A stretch of 23,910 nt of DNA from Candidatus Segatella violae (GCA_002440225.1 DJSH01000051.1:18862-42771), one strand, 5' to 3'; positions 1-7,748 are shown, numbered from the stretch's first letter. Notes: generated by a model from the letters alone, not told the origin. Translations and numbers: made by a program.

Positions 1-16
1 CGGGATTTTTTTGTTT
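1..16 (+). terminator. Right half of a possible terminator cut by the window edge
   Basis: The window opens with CGGGA followed by seven T, a G and four more T. This looks like the 3' arm and U-tract of a rho-independent terminator for a plus-strand gene ending before the window. The 5' arm is not visible, so this is inference. The same DNA lies just downstream of the relA-like stop codon on the other strand and could act in both directions. Confidence 0.3.
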
Positions 17-29
17 TATTTATGTCCGT

Positions 30-2249
30 TTATATTCTCGTTACTTGTTTCACGCCTTTTACGGCAGCTAGCTTCTTGATGAGAGCGTCGGTCTTGCCGG
101 CGTCGTCTATCATCACGGTCACGTTGCCCGAGAAGAGTCCATCTTTCGAAGAGATGTTGATGCCACGCATCACGAGCTTGTCCTCCTTGGAGATGATGTT
201 GGTGATGTTGCTCACGATGCCGATGTCGTCGTTTCCAATGATACGCAGGGTGATGGCATACTTAGACGTTCCCTTGCCGCTCCATTTCGCCTTCACGATG
301 CGATAGCCGAAGCGGCGGCGCAACTCCTTGGCGTTAGGGCAGTCCATGCGATGCACCTTGATGCCCTTGTTGATGGTTACGAATCCGAAGATTGGATCGC
401 CGTAAATCGGGTGGCAGCAGTGAGCTAGTTCGAAGTCGATGCCCTTCAGGTTCTCGTCGATGACCAATACATCATCGCTCTGCTTCATCAGCTCCTCGGT
501 AGGGTTCTCAAACTCAAATTTCTCGGCGCTCTCTGCAGGCTTGGAGGTGTTGGCGAGGTTAAGGTCGTGGTCACGCTCCTCGATGTATTTCTCGATGACG
601 GTGTTTACGTCGAGCTTCTCCTCGGCTATGTCCTTGTAGAAATCTGAGTTCTCCTTGTAGCCCATCTTCTTGATGATGCGAGCCATGATGCTCTCGTCAA
701 TCTCCAGCTTGCGGTTCTTGAAACGGCGTTCCAACAGCTCCTTGGCGTAGAGACCATCTTTCTTCTGCGTTTCCTTGATAGCGAGACGAATCTTTGCCTT
801 CGCCTTGCTGGTCTGCACGATGTTGAGCCATTCCTGTCGAGGCTTCTGGTTGCTCTGGGTGAGGATTTCCACCTGGTCGCCTGAGTGAAGTTCCTCTCTA
901 AAGCTTACGGCTCTGCCGTTGATCTTTCCGCCCACGCAGGTGTTGCCGATGCGGGAGTGGATGTAGTAGGCGAAGTCGAGCACGGTGGCTCCCTTAGGGA
1001 AGTTGAGCAGGTCGCCCTTCGGGGTGAACACGTATACCTCGTCCTCCTTCAGGTCGGTGGTGAACTGGTCCATCAGTTGCAGGTCGTCGTTGCTCTCCAG
1101 GGCGGCACGGATGTTGGCGAGCCATTCGTCGATGCCTCCCTCTCCCTGTTTGATGCCCTTGTAGCGCCAGTGGGCGGCGAGACCGTGCTCGGCGATGTCG
1201 TCCATGCGCTCGGTGCGGATTTGTACCTCCACCCACTTGTTCTCAGGTCCCAGCACGGTGGTGTGCAGACTCTCGTAGCCGTTGCTCTTAGGCACGGAGA
1301 GCCAGTCGCGCATACGCTTCGGGTTCGGCTGGTACATGTCGGTGATGAGGGCGAAGGTTTGCCAGCACTGCATATATTCTTTCTCCCTAGGGGCATCGAG
1401 GATGATGCGAATGGCGAAGAGGTCATATACGCCCTCGAAGGCGCAGTGCTGCTTCTTCATCTTTTGCCAGATGGAGTGTATGCTCTTGGTTCTGCCCTTC
1501 ATGTGATATTTCAGACCAGCGGCATCAAGCTTCTCCTGTATAGGCTTGATGAAGCGGGCGATGTAGGCGTCGCGAGAGCGCTTGGTGGCGTTTAGCTTTT
1601 CCTTGATCATATAGTAGGCGTCATGCTCCAAGTACTTCAGGCTTAGGTCCTCTAGTTCGCTCTTCAGTTTGTAGAGGCCCAGCTTGTGGGCGAGTGGGGC
1701 ATAGAGGTAACTCGCCTCCTCGCTCACCTCGTGCTTGGCGTCGAGCTGATCGGTATCACGTATCTGGCGCATCACGTTTACGCGGTCGGCTATCATAATC
1801 AAGATGACTCTCATATCCTCGGAGAAGGAGATGAGCAGGTTGCGGAAATTCTCGCTCTCGATGATAGGGTTGCGCTTGTAGAGGTCGTGGATGCGGAGCA
1901 GGCCGCTGATGATGTGCGCCACGCTGTCGCCGTATTTCTTCTGTATGTCGTCGATGGTCTGATAACCGTCGATGACGCTGGTCTGCATGAGGATGGCGAT
2001 GATGCCGTCACGCTTCAGACCTATCTCGTTGACGGCGATCTCCGCCGTCTGTAAAGACTTGAGGATAGGGTTGAGCCCGAAGACATCACGCTTGATTTGA
2101 TGATTCTCGAAGGCGTGGTGGATGTCTTCGCGCAGGTGCTCCTCGTCGCCCGGCTTGAAGGAGTCGCCGGCAGCGGCTCTTAGGCGTTCGAGGATGAGCA
2201 TGGTCTGCTCTCTTTCTTCTGGGGTAAAAGTAAATGTTGTTTCGTTCAT
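30..2249 (-). CDS. relA: RelA/SpoT-family (p)ppGpp synthetase with degenerate HD hydrolase domain
   Basis: This 739-residue long RSH protein makes (p)ppGpp from ATP and GTP/GDP during the stringent response. Residues about 40-165 keep the HD fold, but the HD pair expected in LHDxxED reads MQ (ILMQTSVID, 86-94), and the earlier metal-binding His also appears lost. ADRVN (154-158) retains the later Asp. The synthetase domain is intact: GRTKSIHSI (252-260), RMRD (312-315, the RxKD-type loop), PKSNGYESLHTTVLGP (320-335) and VQIRT (342-346). A TGS domain follows (403-464), then a zinc-finger/RIS-like segment with C611, C612, H633 and C637, and a C-terminal ACT domain (665-739). Length and domain order match full-length RelA/SpoT. 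From the motifs I infer a synthetase that cannot hydrolyse ppGpp, so a separate bifunctional Rel/SpoT should exist elsewhere. It is divergent from the DUF4301 gene. Confidence 0.95.
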   Translation of the reverse strand: MNETTFTFTPEEREQTMLILERLRAAAGDSFKPGDEEHLREDIHHAFENHQIKRDVFGLNPILKSLQTAEIAVNEIGLKRDGIIAILMQTSVIDGYQTIDDIQKKYGDSVAHIISGLLRIHDLYKRNPIIESENFRNLLISFSEDMRVILIMIADRVNVMRQIRDTDQLDAKHEVSEEASYLYAPLAHKLGLYKLKSELEDLSLKYLEHDAYYMIKEKLNATKRSRDAYIARFIKPIQEKLDAAGLKYHMKGRTKSIHSIWQKMKKQHCAFEGVYDLFAIRIILDAPREKEYMQCWQTFALITDMYQPNPKRMRDWLSVPKSNGYESLHTTVLGPENKWVEVQIRTERMDDIAEHGLAAHWRYKGIKQGEGGIDEWLANIRAALESNDDLQLMDQFTTDLKEDEVYVFTPKGDLLNFPKGATVLDFAYYIHSRIGNTCVGGKINGRAVSFREELHSGDQVEILTQSNQKPRQEWLNIVQTSKAKAKIRLAIKETQKKDGLYAKELLERRFKNRKLEIDESIMARIIKKMGYKENSDFYKDIAEEKLDVNTVIEKYIEERDHDLNLANTSKPAESAEKFEFENPTEELMKQSDDVLVIDENLKGIDFELAHCCHPIYGDPIFGFVTINKGIKVHRMDCPNAKELRRRFGYRIVKAKWSGKGTSKYAITLRIIGNDDIGIVSNITNIISKEDKLVMRGINISSKDGLFSGNVTVMIDDAGKTDALIKKLAAVKGVKQVTRI

Positions 2250-2322
2250 TTCGTTCCCTCCTTGTTATATTAAATAGGTAATACCTAATATGATATTTGC
2301 TAACTTTGTTAAATATTCATTG

Positions 2323-2330
2323 CAAAGTTA
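2323..2330 (-). promoter_or_regulatory. Promoter -7 box for the relA-like gene
   Basis: CAAAGTTA on the plus strand reads TAACTTTG on the minus strand, an exact match to the Bacteroidetes -7 consensus TAnnTTTG. No TTTG lies at the usual -33 spacing, so strength is uncertain. The predicted leader of about 65 nt contains the 13-bp palindrome TAGGTAATACCTA (2275-2287), which could be an operator or a small leader hairpin. Confidence 0.5.
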
Positions 2331-2348
2331 CAAAAAAATGCGGAAATA

Positions 2349-2380
2349 TTTCCTATTATCAGAAAAAACAATTAACTTTG
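2349..2380 (+). promoter_or_regulatory. Promoter of the DUF4301 gene
   Basis: TAACTTTG (2373-2380) matches the Bacteroidetes -7 consensus, with TTTC (2349-2352) 20 bases upstream as a one-mismatch -33 element. The predicted start lies about 30 nt before the ATG at 2419. A second TAACTTTG at 2301-2308 has no -33 partner. Confidence 0.6.
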
Positions 2381-2418
2381 TGGCACAGATAGCATAAATT
2401 TAACATAAATATGGTATT

Positions 2419-3978
2419 ATGAATCAGCAAGATCTTAAGCAAATCGCTGCCCGCGGCATCTCCGAGCAGCAGATTGAACACCAGTTGGAACAAATCAAGA
2501 ATGGGTTCCCATTCCTCAAGCTGGAGGCTGCGGCTGCCATCGGCAAGGGTATCGTGGCTCCTACCCCACAGGAGGTGGAGCAGTATGAGAAGGCTTGGAA
2601 CGATTATAAGGCAGAGGGTCACAAGGTGGTGAAGTTCGTACCTGCATCGGGTGCTGCTAGCCGCATGTTTAAGAATATGTTCGCCTTCCTCGACGCTCCA
2701 TACGATGTTCCTACTACTGATTTTGAAAAACAATTCTTCGACAACATCAAGAAGTTTGCTTTCCGCAAGGCACTTTGTGACAAGTGCCATGTCAACAACG
2801 ATAAGGGCATCATGCAGCTCATCAAGAACGGCGAGTACAAGGCTGTGGTAGCCAACCTGCTCAAACCTGAGGGCTTGAACTATGGGCAGTTGCCTAAGGG
2901 GTTGCTCCAGTTCCATGAATATGAGGACGAGGTGCGCACCCCTATGGAGGAGCACTTGGTCGAGGCTGCGCTCTATGCCAGCAGCAATGGCGAGGCCAAC
3001 GTCCACTTCACCGTATCTCACGATCATCTCGCTCTCTTCAAGAAGATGGTGGAGGAGAAGGAAGAGAAGTATGCCAAGCGTTATGGCATCAAGTATAACA
3101 TCACCTTCTCCGAGCAGAAGCCATCTACCGATACCATCGCGGCCAATCCAGACAACACACCATTCCGTAACGAGGATGGCTCGTTGTTGTTCCGCCCAGG
3201 TGGTCACGGCGCACTCATCGAAAATCTCAACGAGATTGATGCCGACGTGGTGTTCATCAAGAACATCGACAATGTAGTGCCAGATCGCCTGAAGGGTGAG
3301 ACTGTCACTTGGAAGCAGGTTATCGCTGGTATCTTGGTTACGCTCCAGAAGAAGGCTTTCGAATACTTGAAGGTGCTCGACTCTGGTCAGTACAACCACC
3401 AGAAGTTGGAGGAAATCATTCGGTTCTTGCAGCGTGACCTCTGCTGTCGCAAGTCGGACATTAAGGAATTGGAGGATGCAGAGCTCGTTATCTATCTGCG
3501 CAAGAAGTTGAATCGCCCTATGCGTGTCTGCGGCGTGGTGAAGAACGTGGGTGAGCCTGGCGGTGGTCCATTCCTTACTTATAATAGCGATGGTACCGTG
3601 AGCCTTCAGATTTTGGAGAGCTCCCAGATAGACAAGAACAACAAGGAGTATATGGAGATGTTTACCCATGGCACTCATTTCAACCCAGTGGATCTCGTAT
3701 GTGCTACCAAGGATTACAAGGGCAATGCCTTCGACCTGCCTAAGTATGTAGATCCTAGCACGGGTTTCATCTCTAGCAAGAGTAAGAATGGCAAGGACTT
3801 GAAGGCGCTTGAGTTGCCAGGACTTTGGAATGGTGCGATGAGCGACTGGAACACCATCTTTGTAGAGGTTCCGCTCGCTACGTTCAACCCTGTGAAGACT
3901 GTCAACGACTTGCTCCGCGACCAGCACCAGGCAGTCGAGGGTGGCATCAATCATGGTGAAGGCTGTGGTAAGCACTAG
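2419..3978 (+). CDS. DUF4301 family protein, possibly nucleotidyltransferase-like
   Basis: This 519-residue soluble protein has no signal peptide or membrane segment. I recognise it as the Bacteroidetes family DUF4301; no member has an established function that I know of. Conserved-looking blocks are FVPASGAASRMFK (73-85), FRPGGHGALIENL (258-270), KNIDN (281-285) and RVCGVVKNVGEPGGGPF (369-385). The first resembles the glycine-rich substrate loop of sugar-nucleotide pyrophosphorylases and KNIDN recalls the KxxDN motif of the UDP-sugar pyrophosphorylase group, so a nucleotidyltransferase fold is plausible (inference). The ATG at 2419 is preceded by its own promoter. A three-codon upstream ORF (2411-2422, ATG GTA TTA TGA) overlaps the start codon. 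The gene is monocistronic and ends at a hairpin terminator. Confidence 0.85.
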   Translation: MNQQDLKQIAARGISEQQIEHQLEQIKNGFPFLKLEAAAAIGKGIVAPTPQEVEQYEKAWNDYKAEGHKVVKFVPASGAASRMFKNMFAFLDAPYDVPTTDFEKQFFDNIKKFAFRKALCDKCHVNNDKGIMQLIKNGEYKAVVANLLKPEGLNYGQLPKGLLQFHEYEDEVRTPMEEHLVEAALYASSNGEANVHFTVSHDHLALFKKMVEEKEEKYAKRYGIKYNITFSEQKPSTDTIAANPDNTPFRNEDGSLLFRPGGHGALIENLNEIDADVVFIKNIDNVVPDRLKGETVTWKQVIAGILVTLQKKAFEYLKVLDSGQYNHQKLEEIIRFLQRDLCCRKSDIKELEDAELVIYLRKKLNRPMRVCGVVKNVGEPGGGPFLTYNSDGTVSLQILESSQIDKNNKEYMEMFTHGTHFNPVDLVCATKDYKGNAFDLPKYVDPSTGFISSKSKNGKDLKALELPGLWNGAMSDWNTIFVEVPLATFNPVKTVNDLLRDQHQAVEGGINHGEGCGKH

Positions 3979-4016
3979 ATTGTGGTAAGAACAAGCTCTG
4001 AATGAGCATCATATAA

Positions 4017-4055
4017 AAAGGCTCAGTTCCCGATGTTGTCGAGGATTGAGCCTTT
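4017..4055. terminator. Bidirectional terminator between the DUF4301 gene and the small ORF unit
   Basis: A 9-bp perfect stem pairs AAAGGCTCA (4017-4025) with TGAGCCTTT (4047-4055) across a 21-nt loop. On the plus strand it is followed by a broken T-tract (CTTATTT) after the DUF4301 gene. On the minus strand the stem ends in TTTTTATAT, a better U-tract, and would end the transcript carrying the small ORF at 4165-4281. Confidence 0.7.
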
Positions 4056-4164
4056 CTTATTTGAGTTAAGAATGTCTGCGATATGTACGACTCTCTTCAT
4101 CTGCGAGAATACGGTTTCTGCGAGAGATGAATGCTAGCGAGCCAATGATGTCGCCAATAATGAG

Positions 4165-4281
4165 TTAGTTGTACCAAATTTCACCACCTAATACGTTGGT
4201 ATACTCTTCAGCAGTCGTTCTTTCTGCGGGAGCCGTAATCTCTACGAACTCACCGTAGTTCTTCGTTTTGTTGATGTTCAT
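4165..4281 (-). CDS. Small ORF, 38-residue acidic peptide of unknown function
   Basis: The ORF starts at ATG 4281 with MNINKTKNYGEFVEITA and ends TNVLGGEIWYN before a TAA at 4167-4165. It is supported by context: a Bacteroidetes-type promoter about 95 nt upstream (4375-4406) and a terminator downstream (4017-4055), on a strand with no other gene there. After the TAA the same frame stays open for 32 more codons to 4066, beginning LIIGDIIGSLAFISRRNRI, a hydrophobic then basic stretch. The unit may therefore be an intact 38-residue peptide, a roughly 70-residue protein broken by one stop, or a regulatory RNA with an incidental ORF. LGGE recalls double-glycine leaders, but no modification or export gene is adjacent. 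I do not recognise the family. Confidence 0.45.
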   Translation of the reverse strand: MNINKTKNYGEFVEITAPAERTTAEEYTNVLGGEIWYN

Positions 4282-4286
4282 GATCT

Positions 4287-4346
4287 ATAGGTTTTGTTGA
4301 TTTATATAATTTATGATATTTTATGTCAACCTATTGTAAGTTAGGT
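4287..4346 (-). promoter_or_regulatory. Possible alternative-pairing leader upstream of the small ORF
   Basis: In minus-strand RNA the segment ATAGGTT (4334-4328) can pair with ACCTA (4346-4342) upstream or, with seven perfect pairs, with AACCTAT (4293-4287), which ends five bases before the start codon. The two helices are mutually exclusive, so the second would occlude the ribosome site. Both are short and AT-rich; this is a hypothesis from sequence only. Confidence 0.25.
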
Positions 4347-4374
4347 CTTTTACTTATCTTCATCTTTTCAGTTG

Positions 4375-4406
4375 CAAATTTACACAAAATATTGATACGT
4401 GTCAAG
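4375..4406 (-). promoter_or_regulatory. Promoter of the small ORF unit
   Basis: On the minus strand TAAATTTG (4382-4375) fits TAnnTTTG and CTTG (4406-4403) lies exactly 20 bases upstream as the -33 element. Transcription would begin near 4368, giving a leader of about 87 nt before the ATG at 4281. The rest of this gap up to the asparaginase stop (4407-4501) is AT-rich and shows only a weak 6-bp inverted repeat (GCATAA 4455-4460, TTATGC 4472-4477). Confidence 0.55.
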
Positions 4407-4501
4407 GATTTCCTCAAAGAATTTCCTGTATTTAACGTTTTTAAATCATTCATCGCATAAAAAATGTAAGATTATGCACTTTCCGCTCCTTAGGCTGGCA
4501 C

Positions 4502-5536
4502 TTAGAGGGTTATCTCTCCAGCCAGCGACTGTTGCAGCTTTTCCCTTACGGTCTTGTTGTCGGGGTATTTGCCTTGCAAGTACATCAACTTGGTAACCAT
4601 CGCCTCCACGGTGGAGTCGTGCCCGCTTATCACGTGGGCGGTCTTCAACTGGAATCCTGCTCCGTATCGTTCCATCTCCACGCTGCCCGTGAGGCATTGG
4701 CTGATGTTCACGATGTTCACGCCCCTGTGGGCCGCCTCGTCGAGCAGTCGCATCACCCATGGCTGGTGAGGGGCGTTGCCCGAGCCGAAGGTGCGCATCA
4801 CGATGCCTCGCAGGTCGGGCGACTCCAACACGTGGCGCACGATGCCGTCCTGGATGCCAGGAAAGAGGCTGAAGACGATGACGTTCGGGTCGAGCTTCAG
4901 ATGGGGGGTCATCGGACGGGAGAATGCCGGGCGCAGGATGTGGTGGGTGTGGAACTGGAAGTTGATGCCCACGTCGCAGAGGTGCGGATAGTTGAACGAC
5001 TCGAAGGCGTGGAAGCCCTCGGCGTTGATTTTGATGGCGCGGTTGCCACGTATCAGTTTGCCGTTGAAGAAGATACAGACCTCTGGCACCATCGGGTGAC
5101 CGGTTACCGGGTCTTTAGCCGAAGCTATCTCGATGGCAGTCATCAAGTTCTCCTTGCCGTCGGTGCGCAGCTCTCCGATAGGCAGTTGGCTACCTGTCAA
5201 TACCACAGGTTTGGTGAGATTCTCTAGCATGAAGCTCAGTGCCGACGAGGTGTAGGCCATGGTGTCGGTGCCGTGTAGGATGACGAAGCCGTCGTAGTCG
5301 TCGTAGTTGTTGGCGATGATGCCCACGATTTCCGCCCAGCGCATCGGATCCATGTCGCTGGAGTCGATAGGCGGGTCAAACTTCCTTACGTCAATCTCCG
5401 CCTGTATGAGTTGGAACTCAGGCATGGAGGAAACGAGGTGGTTGAAGTCGAGCGGCTCCAGTGTGCCTGTCACGGGATCCTTGCCCATGCCGATGGTACC
5501 TCCTGTATATATAATGAGTATTCTTGTTGTTGCCAT
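4502..5536 (-). CDS. ansA: Type I (cytosolic) L-asparaginase
   Basis: This 344-residue enzyme hydrolyses L-asparagine to aspartate and ammonia in the cytoplasm. The N-terminus runs straight into the catalytic strand, ILIIYTGGTIG, with TGGTIG at 11-16. Other family motifs are DSSDM (58-62), HGTDTM (88-93, second catalytic Thr and Asp) and the TGSQLPIGELRTDGKENL block. There is no signal peptide, unlike periplasmic type II enzymes. I chose ATG 5536; the in-frame ATG at 5554 adds six residues (MLQKEN) and would leave only about a 14-nt leader after the predicted transcription start. The gene is monocistronic with its own promoter at 5574-5605, divergent from thrS. No convincing terminator follows. 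Confidence 0.93.
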   Translation of the reverse strand: MATTRILIIYTGGTIGMGKDPVTGTLEPLDFNHLVSSMPEFQLIQAEIDVRKFDPPIDSSDMDPMRWAEIVGIIANNYDDYDGFVILHGTDTMAYTSSALSFMLENLTKPVVLTGSQLPIGELRTDGKENLMTAIEIASAKDPVTGHPMVPEVCIFFNGKLIRGNRAIKINAEGFHAFESFNYPHLCDVGINFQFHTHHILRPAFSRPMTPHLKLDPNVIVFSLFPGIQDGIVRHVLESPDLRGIVMRTFGSGNAPHQPWVMRLLDEAAHRGVNIVNISQCLTGSVEMERYGAGFQLKTAHVISGHDSTVEAMVTKLMYLQGKYPDNKTVREKLQQSLAGEITL

Positions 5537-5573
5537 ATTCTCTTTTTGTAGCATAATGTTATTAATTCGGATG

Positions 5574-5605
5574 CAAAAATAGTAAAAACTTTTCTGTTAT
5601 GGAAA
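5574..5605 (-). promoter_or_regulatory. Promoter of the asparaginase gene
   Basis: On the minus strand TATTTTTG (5581-5574) matches TAnnTTTG, and TTTC (5605-5602) lies 20 bases upstream as a one-mismatch -33 element. Predicted transcription starts near 5568. Confidence 0.55.
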
Positions 5606-5644
5606 AATATTGCGTTTTTTTTCGCTAGTTACAAAAAGAAATGT

Positions 5645-5652
5645 TACTTTTG
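5645..5652 (+). promoter_or_regulatory. Promoter -7 box of thrS
   Basis: TACTTTTG fits the TAnnTTTG consensus and lies 30 bases before the thrS ATG. The -33 region (about 5615-5623) is a T-run rather than a clear TTTG. The leader is too short for a T-box, and I see none. Confidence 0.5.
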
Positions 5653-5682
5653 CAATCGATTTAATAAAAATACTAAGTTGTT

Positions 5683-7635
5683 ATGGTAAAAATCACATTC
5701 CCAGACGGATCTGTTCGTGAGTACGAGCAGGGCGTTACTGGCTTACAAATCGCCGAGAGCATCTCACCGGCTCTCGCTCGCAACGTTGTATCTTGCGGTG
5801 TCAATGGTGAGACAGTAGAGTTGAACCGTCCTATCAACGAGGACGCAAGTGTAGAACTTTACAAGTTTGAGGATGAGCAGGGCAAACATACCTTCTGGCA
5901 TACATCAGCCCACTTGCTCGCTGAGGCTCTTCAGGAGCTTTACCCAGGCATTCAGTTTGGCTTCGGTCCAGCCGTAGAGAGTGGATTCTTCTACGACGTG
6001 ATGCCTGCCAACGGACAGGTAATCTCTGAGAACGACTTCCCTAAGATTGAGGCGAAGATGATGGAGCTTGCCAAGAAGAACGAGCCTGTGGTTCGCAAGG
6101 AGGTTTCCAAGGCCGATGCTTTGAAGGAATTCAAGGCCGACGGTCAGGAGTATAAGTGCGAGCACATCGAGCAGGACTTGGAGGATGGCACCATCACTAC
6201 ATATACACAGGGCAACTTCACCGACCTCTGCCGTGGTCCTCACTTGATGAACACGGGTCTTATCAAGGCGGTGAAGATTACAAGTGTGGCTGGTGCCTTC
6301 TGGCGTGGCGATGCCAAGCGCGAGCAGATGACTCGTATCTATGGTATCAGCTTCCCTAAGAAGAAAATGCTCGACGAGTATCTCGTGATGCTTGAGGAGG
6401 CCAAGAAGCGCGACCACCGCAAGATAGGCAAGGAGATGGAACTCTTCATGTTCTCTGAGCGTGTAGGTAAGGGCCTTCCTATCTGGTTGCCAAAAGGCAC
6501 ACAGCTGCGTCTCCGCCTTCAGGAGTTGCTCCGCAGCCTCTTGAAGCCTTACAACTATCAGGAGGTCATCACTCCAGGTATCGGTGGCAAGAGCCTCTAC
6601 GTTACCTCAGGTCACTATGCTCACTATGGCAAGGACGCTTTCCAGCCTATCCACACACCAGAGGAGGACGAGGAGTATATGCTCAAGCCTATGAACTGTC
6701 CTCACCACTGTGAGGTTTACGCTCGCAAGCCACGTTCTTACAAGGATCTGCCATTGCGTATCGCAGAGTTCGGTACAGTGTTCCGCTATGAGAAGAGCGG
6801 TGAGCTCCACGGATTGACACGCGTGCGTACCTTCACACAGGACGATGCCCACATCTTCGTTCGTCAGGACCAGGTGAAGAGCGAGTTCGAGAACGTGATC
6901 GACGTGATTCTGAAGGTGTTCAAGATCTTCGGCTTCGACAACTACGAGGCTCAGATTTCTCTCCACGATCCAAAGGATACCGAGAAGTACATCGGCTCAG
7001 AGGAAATTTGGGCAGAGAGCGAGAACGCCATCCGCGAGGCTTGCAAGGAGAAGGGATTGGAGACCCGCGAGGAGGTTGGCGAGGCTGCCTTCTATGGTCC
7101 TAAGCTCGACTTCATGGTGAAGGATGCCATCGGTCGTCGCTGGCAGTTGGGTACCATCCAGGTGGACTACAACTTGCCAGAGCGTTTCAAGTTGGAATAT
7201 ACAGCCGAGGACAACTCCAAGAAGACCCCAGTGATGATTCACCGTGCGCCATTTGGCTCATTGGAGCGTTTCACCGCTGTGTTGATAGAGCACACCGCTG
7301 GTCATTTCCCATTGTGGTTGACTCCAGATCAGGTAGCTATCCTGCCTATCTCAGAAAAATTCAACGACTATGCCCAGAAGGTACGTCAGTATCTCGACAA
7401 GCAGGGCGTTCGTGCCCTTGTGGATGATCGCAACGAGAAGATTGGCCGCAAGATTCGTGACAACGAGTTGAAACGTGTGCCTTACATGGTCATCGTTGGT
7501 GAAAAGGAGGCCGCTGAGGGTCTCGTGTCCATGCGTAAGCAAGGTGGTGGCGAACAGGCTACCATGAGCATGGAGGAGTTTGCTAAGCGCATCAACGACG
7601 AGGTGGCTGAGCAGCTCAAGGCTGCAGAGGAATAA
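5683..7635 (+). CDS. thrS: Threonyl-tRNA synthetase
   Basis: This 650-residue class II synthetase charges tRNA-Thr with threonine. An N-terminal TGS domain (1-62) leads into the editing domain with HTSAH (73-77, HxxxH) and CRGPH (183-187). The catalytic core has the zinc ligands C339 (MNCPHHCEVY), H390 (DDAHIF) and H520 (HRAPFGSLERF, motif 3). The anticodon-binding domain fills about 545-640. Length is standard for bacterial ThrRS and all three zinc ligands are present. The gene has its own promoter and a strong terminator before infC, so although infC-rpmI-rplT follow directly they appear to be separately transcribed. Confidence 0.98.
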   Translation: MVKITFPDGSVREYEQGVTGLQIAESISPALARNVVSCGVNGETVELNRPINEDASVELYKFEDEQGKHTFWHTSAHLLAEALQELYPGIQFGFGPAVESGFFYDVMPANGQVISENDFPKIEAKMMELAKKNEPVVRKEVSKADALKEFKADGQEYKCEHIEQDLEDGTITTYTQGNFTDLCRGPHLMNTGLIKAVKITSVAGAFWRGDAKREQMTRIYGISFPKKKMLDEYLVMLEEAKKRDHRKIGKEMELFMFSERVGKGLPIWLPKGTQLRLRLQELLRSLLKPYNYQEVITPGIGGKSLYVTSGHYAHYGKDAFQPIHTPEEDEEYMLKPMNCPHHCEVYARKPRSYKDLPLRIAEFGTVFRYEKSGELHGLTRVRTFTQDDAHIFVRQDQVKSEFENVIDVILKVFKIFGFDNYEAQISLHDPKDTEKYIGSEEIWAESENAIREACKEKGLETREEVGEAAFYGPKLDFMVKDAIGRRWQLGTIQVDYNLPERFKLEYTAEDNSKKTPVMIHRAPFGSLERFTAVLIEHTAGHFPLWLTPDQVAILPISEKFNDYAQKVRQYLDKQGVRALVDDRNEKIGRKIRDNELKRVPYMVIVGEKEAAEGLVSMRKQGGGEQATMSMEEFAKRINDEVAEQLKAAEE

Positions 7636-7657
7636 GCTTATAAAATGCTCTGTATCA

Positions 7658-7674
7658 TATATAATAAGGTATAT
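7658..7674 (+). repeat. 17-bp repeat, copy 1 (after thrS)
   Basis: TATATAATAAGGTATAT occurs here between the thrS stop and its terminator and again, identically, at 16484-16500, ending four bases before the pfkA start codon. The element is AT-rich, so chance is not excluded. Confidence 0.4.
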
Positions 7675-7691
7675 GGAGCGATAAAATATTA

Positions 7692-7728
7692 AAATCCGCA
7701 GGTTTCGAAAGAAATCTGCGGATTTTTT
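7692..7728 (+). terminator. Rho-independent terminator of thrS
   Basis: A 15-bp stem with one G-U pair joins 7692-7706 (AAATCCGCAGGTTTC) to 7711-7725 across a GAAA tetraloop and runs into a six-T tract (7723-7728). This is the strongest terminator in the window. Confidence 0.93.
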
Positions 7729-7748
7729 ATAAAATAACCCCTTGAAAA

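Noticed and set aside
885..1595. 236-codon plus-strand ORF inside the relA-like gene
   Set aside because: It overlaps conserved RelA synthetase and TGS domains on the opposite strand and has no promoter or recognisable protein motif.
2301..2308. Second plus-strand TAACTTTG as a promoter
   Set aside because: No TTTG-like element lies 19-21 bases upstream, and the better-placed copy at 2373-2380 explains the DUF4301 gene.
2359..3975. 538-codon open frame antisense to the DUF4301 gene, and similar long antisense frames at 13439-14668, 14964-16118 and 19818-21095
   Set aside because: Each is codon-phase-aligned with the real gene on the other strand. Such frames stay open whenever the sense gene avoids TTA, CTA and TCA codons, as these genes do. 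Their translations show no domain, and the sense genes are well-known families.
4455..4477. GCATAA...TTATGC hairpin as the asparaginase terminator
   Set aside because: Six AT-rich pairs with an 11-nt loop and no U-tract after it on the minus strand.
4532..5227. 231-codon ORF opposite the asparaginase gene
   Set aside because: The minus strand encodes all type I asparaginase motifs across this stretch; the plus-strand translation has no family features.
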